Shown here piece by piece: positions 57,900 through 64,000 of a stretch of 64,000 nt of DNA. Numbering within the stretch: the first letter of the stretch is position 1; each line of letters opens with the position of its first letter. The notes beneath the pieces were generated by a model that did no database searches, had not been told where the DNA came from, and saw only the letters and a list, made by a program, of their open reading frames with translations. Both the position numbers and the translations under genes were made by a program. The DNA comes from Xanthobacteraceae bacterium. Lineage in GTDB: Bacteria > Pseudomonadota > Alphaproteobacteria > Rhizobiales > Xanthobacteraceae. The DNA lies in NCBI GenBank assembly GCA_024508855.1, contig JANINJ010000026.1, positions 124,001-188,000 on the forward strand. Reading direction: 5' to 3'.

Positions 57900-60800
57900 A
57901 TGATCGGAATGGTCCGCGCAGTCGGCATTTGCGCTGTTCTGGCATTCGGTCTGGCAACGGCGCAGGCGGCGGACAAGACCTTCAAGCGCGACGATCTGGC
58001 CGATTCCGCCGTCAAGCTGGAGGCTCAGATCAAGAGCGAGGCGGGTAACATCGTCAAAACGGTGCCGACCTTGCGGGCTGATGCGGATGCAGCCTTCAAA
58101 CGGGGCAATTTCCGGGAAGGGCTGCAAATCCTCGGGCAGATCGCGGTGATCGCCCCGGACGACAGTGGCAACTGGCTGCGGCTCGCCAAGACCATTTTCC
58201 AGGTTCGCCCGACCACGAATTCCGAGCAGACGTTTTTGCGTGAGCGGGCTTCCACCGCCGCCTATATCGCCTACCAGCGCGCTGGCAATCCGGCCGACGA
58301 GGCCGATGCGTTGGCGGTGCTGGGGCGCGCCTTCTCGGAGCGAAAGCTGTGGCGGCCGGCGCTCGACACGATGCGGCTGTCGCTGGACCTGAAGGAAGTC
58401 GCGGACGTTCGCGGCGCTTACGAAAAGCTGCGCGACGATCACGGTTTCCGGCTGCTCGATTACACGATCGACTCGGATTCCGCGTCGCCGCGGGCCTGCT
58501 TCCAGTTCTCGGAAGACTTGGCGAAGCGCACCGATTTCTCGCCGTTCCTGGCCCTTGCCGACAACGACAAGCCGGCCATTTCCGCCGAAGGGAAGCAGTT
58601 GTGTGTCGATGGCCTGAAACATGGCGAGCGCTATAACGTCAACCTGCGCGCCGGGCTTCCGTCGACCGTGAGGGAGACACTGCCGAAGTCCGCCGAGTTC
58701 AATATCTATGTGCGCGACCGCAAGCCCTTCGTGCGATTTACCGGGCGGGCCTACGTGCTGCCGCGCACCGGGCAACAGGGAATTCCTGTTGTCAGCGTCA
58801 ACACCCAGACGGTTTCCGTGCAGGTGTTCCGGATCGGTGACCGCAATCTCATCAACACGGTGCTCGGCAGCGATTTTCAGCGCTCGCTCAGCAGCTACGA
58901 CCTGTCGACGCTGGGTGGTGAGCGCGGCGTGAAGGTGTGGTCGGGCGAACTCGCGACGGCTTCGACCCTGAACGCGGACGTCACCACCGCCTTTCCAGTG
59001 GATCAGGCGATCGGCGAATTGCAGCCGGGCGTCTATGTGATGACGGCCGCACCCAAGGGACCTCAGGCGGGCAGCGATGAGGACTCCGGATCGCTGGCCA
59101 CGCAGTGGTTCATCGTCTCCGATCTCGGCCTGACGGCGTTTTCCGGCAACGACGGAATCCACGTTTTCGTCAATTCGCTGGCGACTACCGACGCCAAGGC
59201 CGGTGCCGAGGTTCGGCTGGTCGCGCGCAACAACGAAATTCTGGCCACCCGTAAGACCGATGCAGTTGGGCACGTATTGTTCGAAGCCGGGCTGGCGCGC
59301 GGCGAGGGCGGGTTGTCGCCCGCGATGCTGACGGTGACCGGCGAAAACGCCGACTATGCTTTCCTGAGCCTGAAATCGACCGCGTTCGACTTGACCGACC
59401 GCGGCGTCTCGGGCCGTGCGACTCCCGTGGGCGCCGATGCCTTCGTCTATGCCGAGCGCGGCGTCTACCGTTCCGGCGAGACCGCCTACCTCACTGCCTT
59501 GCTGCGCGACGGTCAGGGCAAGGCGCTGCCCGGCGCTCCGCTGACTTTTGTCGTCGAACGTCCGGACGGCGTCGAATATCGCCGGGCACTCGTCGCCGAC
59601 CAGGGCGCGGGCGGTCACAGTCTGACGCTGCCGCTCAATTCGGCTGTGCCGACCGGGACCTGGAGGGTACGCACCTTCACCGATCCGAAGGGGAGTTCGG
59701 TCGGCGAAACGACCTTCATGGTGGAAGACTATGTTCCGGATCGGATCGAATTCGATTTATCCAGTACAGCCAAACAGATTACGGCAGAAGCTCCTGTAGA
59801 ACTTAAGGTCGATGGCCACTTCCTCTACGGAGCACCGGCCTCGGGGCTGCAGCTCGAAGGCGACATGCTGGTCTCCAACGCTGCCGGCAGGCCCGGTTAC
59901 GCCGGCTATCAGTTCGGCGTTGCGGATGAAGAGGAGAGCAACAGCACCGAACGCACGCCGATCGAGGATCTGCCGGAATCGGATGCCAATGGCGTGGCGA
60001 CCTTCCCGGTGAGCCTGGCCAAGCCGCAGGCGTCGAGCCGCCCTCAGGAAGCGCAGATTTTCATCCGGATGGCGGAAGCCGGCGGCCGCGCCGTGGAGCG
60101 CAAGCTGGTGTTGCCGGTCGCGCCTGCGGCGGCGATGATCGGCGTGAAACCGCTGTTTCAGGACAAGAACGTCGCGGAAGGCGACAACGCCAACTTCGAC
60201 GTGGTGTTCGTCGCTCCGGACGGCAAAGCATTGCCGCGCAGCGGTCTCCGCTATGAACTGTTGAAGGTTGAATCCCGCTATCAATGGTATCGGCAGAATT
60301 CCTCGTGGGAATACGAGCCGATCAAGTCAACCCAGCGCGTGGCCGACGGCGACGTGAACATTGTGGCCGACAAGCCGGCACGCATCCAGCTCTCGCCGCA
60401 ACCCGGCCGGTATCGGCTCGACGTCAAGTCGACCGAGGCCGACGGACCGCTGACCTCCGTGACGTTCGACGTGGGCTGGTATTCCGACGGCAGCGCCGAC
60501 ACGCCCGATCTGCTCGAAACCTCGATCGACAAGGCGGAATATCAGTCCGGCGACACCATGGCGGTGTCGGTGAACGCGCGTACTGCGGGCAAACTGACCG
60601 TCAATGTGCTCGGCGACCGCCTGCTGACCACGCAGACCGTCGACGTCAAGGAAGGGACGACGCAGGTCAGCATTCCGGTCGGCAAAGATTGGGGCACGGG
60701 TGCCTATGTGGTCGCCACGCTCCGACGCCCGCTGGATACCTCGGCCAAGCGGATGCCGGGCCGAGCCATCGGCCTGAAGTGGTTCGGCATCGACAAGAAA

Positions 60801-63122
60801 GAGCGAACGCTCTCGGTGAGCCTGTCGCCGCCCGCCCTGGTGCGGCCGAGTACGACGCTGAAGCTTCCGGTGAAACTTGGCGGGCTCAGCCCCGGCGAAG
60901 ACGCTAAGATCGTGGTTGCCGCGGTCGATGTCGGCATCCTGAATCTCACCAACTACAAGCCGCCGGCGCCCGATGATTATTATCTCGGCCAGCGTCGTCT
61001 CTCGGCAGAAATCCGCGACCTCTACGGTCAGTTGATCGACGGCATGCAGGGCACGCGCGGCCAGATTCGTAGCGGCGGCGATGCGCCCGGTGCGGAATTG
61101 CAAGGCAGCCCGCCCACGCAGAAGCCGCTGGCGCTATATTCCGGCATTGTGACCGTAGCCTCCGACGGCACGGCCGAGATCGATTTCGAAATACCGGAAT
61201 TCGCCGGCACGGCACGCGTCATGGCGGTGGCGTGGACGGCGACCAAGCTCGGTCGCGCGACAACCGACGTGACGGTCCGCGATCCTGTAGTGCTCACCGC
61301 GACGCTGCCGCGCTTCCTGCTCAGCGGCGATCACGGCACCATGAGTTTCGATCTCGACAACGTGGAAGGCGAAGCCGGCGATTACACGATCACGGTGAAT
61401 GCCACGGGACCGGTGAAGGCTTCTGGAAATTCGACGACAGTGGTGAACCTGAAGGCTAAGCAGCGATCGTCAACGTCGTTGGCGCTCGAAGCCAGCGGCA
61501 CCGGCACCGCGCAGATCGATGTCGCGATCAAGGGACCGAACGGACTGACGCTGGCGCGCCACTATGCGCTCGACGTCAAGGCCGCGACGCAAATCCTTGC
61601 GCGCCGTACGGTGCGGACCTTGGCGAAGGGCGAAAGCCTGACGCTGACGTCGGACATGTTCTCCGACCTGATATCGGGCACGGGCGGCGTGTCGCTGTCG
61701 GTGAGCCAGTCCACGGCGCTCGACGCCGCGACCATTCTCAAGGCACTCGACCGCTATCCGTTCGGCTGCTCCGAACAGATCACCAGCCGCGCGATGCCGC
61801 TGCTCTACGTCAACGATCTCGCAGCGGGCGCGCACCTTGCGATGGATACCGCCGTCGATCAGCGCATCAAGGACGCCATCGATCGGCTGCTGTCGCGGCA
61901 AGGTTCGAACGGCTCGTTCGGACTGTGGTCGTCGGGTGGAGACGATGCGTGGCTCGATGCCTATGTCACCGACTTCCTCTCGCGCGCCCGCGAAAAGGGC
62001 TTTGCGGTTCCTGACTTTGCCTTCCGCAGCGCGTTGGATCGCGTTCGCAACTCGGTGGTCAACGCCGACGAGCCGGAAAAGAACGGCGGCCGCGACCTGG
62101 CTTATGGGCTGTACGTGCTGGCCAAGAATGGCACCGCGCCCGTCGGCGATCTGCGTTATCTCGCCGACACCAAGATCAGTAATCTCGCCACGCCGATCGC
62201 CAAGGCACAATTGGCCGCGGCGTTGGCATTGGTGGGCGATCGTACGCGTGCCGAGCGGGTCTACGCGGCCGCCGTCGAAAGCCTCAATCCGAAGCCGGTG
62301 CTGGAGTTCGGCCGTACCGATTACGGTTCGGCGCTGCGCGATGCTGCCGCGCTGGTTTCGCTCGCCAGTGAAGGCAATGCGCCGCGTGCGACGCTGACAC
62401 AGGCTGTTCAGCGGGTTGAATCGGCGAGGGGGCTGACGCCCTATACGTCGACGCAGGAGAACGCGTGGCTTGTGCTGGCATCGCGGGCTTTGGCGAAGGA
62501 GGCGAACACCATCTCGCTCGATATCGACGGCAGTCCGGTGAAGACGGCGCTGTACCGGAACTACAAGGCGGCGGAACTGACCGGCAAGCCGATCAAGATC
62601 ACCAACACCGGCGAGACGCCGATGCAGGCGGTGATCTCGGTTTCCGGCGCGCCCATCACGCCGGAACCGGCGGCATCGAACGGGTTCAAGATCGAGCGGA
62701 ACTATTTCGCGCTCGACGGCACATCGGCCGATCCCGCGAAAGCCAGGCAGAACGACCGCTTCGCCGTCGTGCTGAAAGTCACCGAGGCCAAGCCGGAGTA
62801 CGGCCACATTATGGTGGTCGACTATCTTCCGGCAGGCTTTGAGATCGACAATCCGCATCTGGTCTCGTCCGGCGATACTGGTACGCTGGACTGGATCGAG
62901 GACGGTAAAGATCCTGCGCATACCGAGTTCCGCGACGATCGCTTCAGTGCCGCGATCGATCGTGCCAGCAACGACAAGGCGGTGTTCACGGTGGCTTACG
63001 TCGTCCGCGCGGTGTCTCCCGGCAAATACGTGCTGCCGCAGGCCTATGTCGAGGATATGTATAATCCCTCGCGCTATGGCCGCACGGGAACGGGAGCAGT
63101 CGAGGTGCGTTCGGCAAAATGA
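57900..63122 (+). CDS. bacterial alpha-2-macroglobulin family protein (YfhM-like)
   Basis: A 1740-residue periplasmic protease trap. The Sec signal is MVRAVGICAVLAFGLATAQAA with no lipobox, so it may be soluble rather than a lipoprotein. A long N-terminal part with an apple/MG-type strand pattern leads to MG domains, a bait region, and the complement-like TED with the thioester motif GCSEQ (C1290, Q1293), intact and therefore able to bind attacking proteases covalently. A C-terminal receptor-binding-like MG domain ends NPSRYGRTGTGAVEV. ATG 57900 has GGGAG seven bases upstream. The stop overlaps pbpC by four bases, the conserved pairing in which PBP1C repairs wall damage after protease attack. 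Confidence 0.94.
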   Translation: MIGMVRAVGICAVLAFGLATAQAADKTFKRDDLADSAVKLEAQIKSEAGNIVKTVPTLRADADAAFKRGNFREGLQILGQIAVIAPDDSGNWLRLAKTIFQVRPTTNSEQTFLRERASTAAYIAYQRAGNPADEADALAVLGRAFSERKLWRPALDTMRLSLDLKEVADVRGAYEKLRDDHGFRLLDYTIDSDSASPRACFQFSEDLAKRTDFSPFLALADNDKPAISAEGKQLCVDGLKHGERYNVNLRAGLPSTVRETLPKSAEFNIYVRDRKPFVRFTGRAYVLPRTGQQGIPVVSVNTQTVSVQVFRIGDRNLINTVLGSDFQRSLSSYDLSTLGGERGVKVWSGELATASTLNADVTTAFPVDQAIGELQPGVYVMTAAPKGPQAGSDEDSGSLATQWFIVSDLGLTAFSGNDGIHVFVNSLATTDAKAGAEVRLVARNNEILATRKTDAVGHVLFEAGLARGEGGLSPAMLTVTGENADYAFLSLKSTAFDLTDRGVSGRATPVGADAFVYAERGVYRSGETAYLTALLRDGQGKALPGAPLTFVVERPDGVEYRRALVADQGAGGHSLTLPLNSAVPTGTWRVRTFTDPKGSSVGETTFMVEDYVPDRIEFDLSSTAKQITAEAPVELKVDGHFLYGAPASGLQLEGDMLVSNAAGRPGYAGYQFGVADEEESNSTERTPIEDLPESDANGVATFPVSLAKPQASSRPQEAQIFIRMAEAGGRAVERKLVLPVAPAAAMIGVKPLFQDKNVAEGDNANFDVVFVAPDGKALPRSGLRYELLKVESRYQWYRQNSSWEYEPIKSTQRVADGDVNIVADKPARIQLSPQPGRYRLDVKSTEADGPLTSVTFDVGWYSDGSADTPDLLETSIDKAEYQSGDTMAVSVNARTAGKLTVNVLGDRLLTTQTVDVKEGTTQVSIPVGKDWGTGAYVVATLRRPLDTSAKRMPGRAIGLKWFGIDKKERTLSVSLSPPALVRPSTTLKLPVKLGGLSPGEDAKIVVAAVDVGILNLTNYKPPAPDDYYLGQRRLSAEIRDLYGQLIDGMQGTRGQIRSGGDAPGAELQGSPPTQKPLALYSGIVTVASDGTAEIDFEIPEFAGTARVMAVAWTATKLGRATTDVTVRDPVVLTATLPRFLLSGDHGTMSFDLDNVEGEAGDYTITVNATGPVKASGNSTTVVNLKAKQRSSTSLALEASGTGTAQIDVAIKGPNGLTLARHYALDVKAATQILARRTVRTLAKGESLTLTSDMFSDLISGTGGVSLSVSQSTALDAATILKALDRYPFGCSEQITSRAMPLLYVNDLAAGAHLAMDTAVDQRIKDAIDRLLSRQGSNGSFGLWSSGGDDAWLDAYVTDFLSRAREKGFAVPDFAFRSALDRVRNSVVNADEPEKNGGRDLAYGLYVLAKNGTAPVGDLRYLADTKISNLATPIAKAQLAAALALVGDRTRAERVYAAAVESLNPKPVLEFGRTDYGSALRDAAALVSLASEGNAPRATLTQAVQRVESARGLTPYTSTQENAWLVLASRALAKEANTISLDIDGSPVKTALYRNYKAAELTGKPIKITNTGETPMQAVISVSGAPITPEPAASNGFKIERNYFALDGTSADPAKARQNDRFAVVLKVTEAKPEYGHIMVVDYLPAGFEIDNPHLVSSGDTGTLDWIEDGKDPAHTEFRDDRFSAAIDRASNDKAVFTVAYVVRAVSPGKYVLPQAYVEDMYNPSRYGRTGTGAVEVRSAK

Positions 63123-64000
63123 CGACCACGGTTGCATTATCACCGCCAGTCCGATCCGGGCGCCTCTGGCGCGGGATCAAATGGGCGACCGTGCTGGTGC
63201 TGGCGTCGTGTCTGGTCGTGGCGGCTGCAATCGGTGCCTGGACGATTTCGCTCGGGCCGCTCTCGCTCAAGGAAGCGAGACAAGTCTCCACTACGGTCGT
63301 TGACCGGAACGGCAAGCTGCTGCGCGCCTATGCGATGAGCAACGGCCGCTGGCGCTTGCCGGTCGATGCCAGGACCGACGTCGATCCCGGTTATGTCGAC
63401 CTGTTGCTTGCTTATGAAGACCAGCGCTTCCGGTCGCATATCGGCGTCGATCCGTGGGCGCTGGGCCGCGCGGCATTCCAGTTGGTGACGCGGGGACACA
63501 TCGTTTCCGGCGGCTCGACGATCACCATGCAGTTGGCGCGGTTGATCGAGCCGCGCCGTCGCCGCTCGTTCTACGCCAAGCTGCATCAGGTCGTGCGCGC
63601 GCTGGAGATCGAGCGACGGCTCGACAAGGATCAGATCCTCAATCTGTATCTGGCGTTGGCACCGTATGGCGGCAACCTGGAAGGCATTCGCGCGGCATCG
63701 ATCGCCTATTTCGGCAAGGAGCCGAAACGTCTCTCGCTGGCGGAAGAGGCACTGCTGGTCGCCTTGCCGCAGTCCCCGGAGACGCGACGGCTGGACCGGC
63801 ATCCCGCGGCGGCGCAGGCGGCGCGTGACCGCGTGCTGGATCGCATGGTCGAAGAGGGCAAGGTGTCGGCGGAAGACGCTGCGCAGGCGAAATCCGTTGC
63901 GGTGCCTCGGATGCGCAAGCACATGCCGATCCTGGCGCCGCATTCCGCGGATCGCGCTACGGCTACGGTCAAGGACGCAACGACGATCCGGCTGACATTG
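63119..64000 (+). CDS. pbpC: penicillin-binding protein 1C, partial (5' end)
   Basis: The first 294 codons of a bifunctional class A PBP, open to the window edge. A TM anchor lies at residues 22-44. The glycosyltransferase 51 domain has the catalytic Glu in LLAYEDQRFRSHIGVDPWALGRAA (E100), GGSTITMQLARL at 131-142, and LALAPYGGNLEGIRAASIAYFGK, which fits PBP1C. The transpeptidase domain lies beyond the window. ATG 63119 overlaps the macroglobulin stop (ATGA), so the two are co-translated. Confidence 0.94.
   Translation, partial: MTTTVALSPPVRSGRLWRGIKWATVLVLASCLVVAAAIGAWTISLGPLSLKEARQVSTTVVDRNGKLLRAYAMSNGRWRLPVDARTDVDPGYVDLLLAYEDQRFRSHIGVDPWALGRAAFQLVTRGHIVSGGSTITMQLARLIEPRRRRSFYAKLHQVVRALEIERRLDKDQILNLYLALAPYGGNLEGIRAASIAYFGKEPKRLSLAEEALLVALPQSPETRRLDRHPAAAQAARDRVLDRMVEEGKVSAEDAAQAKSVAVPRMRKHMPILAPHSADRATATVKDATTIRLTL

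Noticed and set aside
61470-63143. 557-codon minus-strand ORF opposite the alpha-2-macroglobulin gene
   Set aside because: Antisense shadow with Arg/Gln/His-rich composition and no recognisable motif. The 591-codon minus frame at 57843-59618 is rejected for the same reason.

Overview
This window is a GC-rich, gene-dense chromosomal segment of an alphaproteobacterium. It most likely comes from the Bradyrhizobium/Rhodopseudomonas/Afipia group (Nitrobacteraceae). The case rests on the gene content (parE, class I phaC, alaC-type aminotransferase-hom-glpX, a type 2 short argC, an NDUFS4-like complex I subunit, OpgC, DUF6481, MXKDX repeats, a double cold-shock-domain protein) and on a palindromic intergenic repeat after argC of a kind I recall from these genomes. 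It looks like core chromosome with small accessory insertions. There is no rRNA, no CRISPR array and no complete transposon. Identifications are from reading motifs; no database was searched.

Layout. 0-5 kb: an FAD monooxygenase convergent with an SDR (their stop codons share one CTAG), a small membrane protein, parE and a small HAHxNL membrane protein. 5-9.6 kb: DedA, a Tat-exported MBL-fold hydrolase, then a promoter, an arginine-codon-rich leader ORF and a hairpin in front of a translationally coupled paiB-like/argC pair, then GNAT and MAPEG genes. 9.8-15.4 kb: a large autotransporter, class I PHA synthase and a small lipoprotein. 15.5-22.4 kb: a co-oriented block of alaC-like aminotransferase, hom, glpX, GNAT, HAD dehalogenase and recJ. 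22.4-28.3 kb: two murein hydrolases downstream of efp, and, divergently, epmA-epmB, so EF-P and its beta-lysylation enzymes lie together. 28.4-35.7 kb: stress, membrane and cyclase genes, PrsW, tRNA-Glu, several very small proteins, glyoxalase, sirtuin and a double cold-shock protein.

35.8-38.8 kb is a tight three-gene cassette: a periplasmic family-3 solute-binding protein, a DAACS (GltP/DctA-like) symporter and an Asp/Glu-type racemase, with no ABC permease or ATPase. This is my main candidate for an undescribed arrangement, a binding-protein-fed DAACS transporter tied to D-amino-acid metabolism. It is followed by DUF192, tRNA-Pro, HU, OpgC and the NDUFS4-like subunit.

43.0-50.5 kb: leucine catabolism (mccB-mccA-hmgL) converging with a dctP-dctQ-dctM TRAP transporter. 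50.7-55.7 kb: envelope and stress genes, a structured non-coding region at about 51.6-51.8 kb, a polysaccharide deacetylase, an L,D-transpeptidase and a lone amino-acid binding protein. 55.9-57.6 kb: remnant of an integrative element in tRNA-Arg(TCT). The 45-bp tRNA 3' end is duplicated and flanks a 5'-truncated tyrosine integrase and one membrane protein. 57.9-64.0 kb: a bacterial alpha-2-macroglobulin with an intact thioester motif, overlapping the start of pbpC, which runs off the window.
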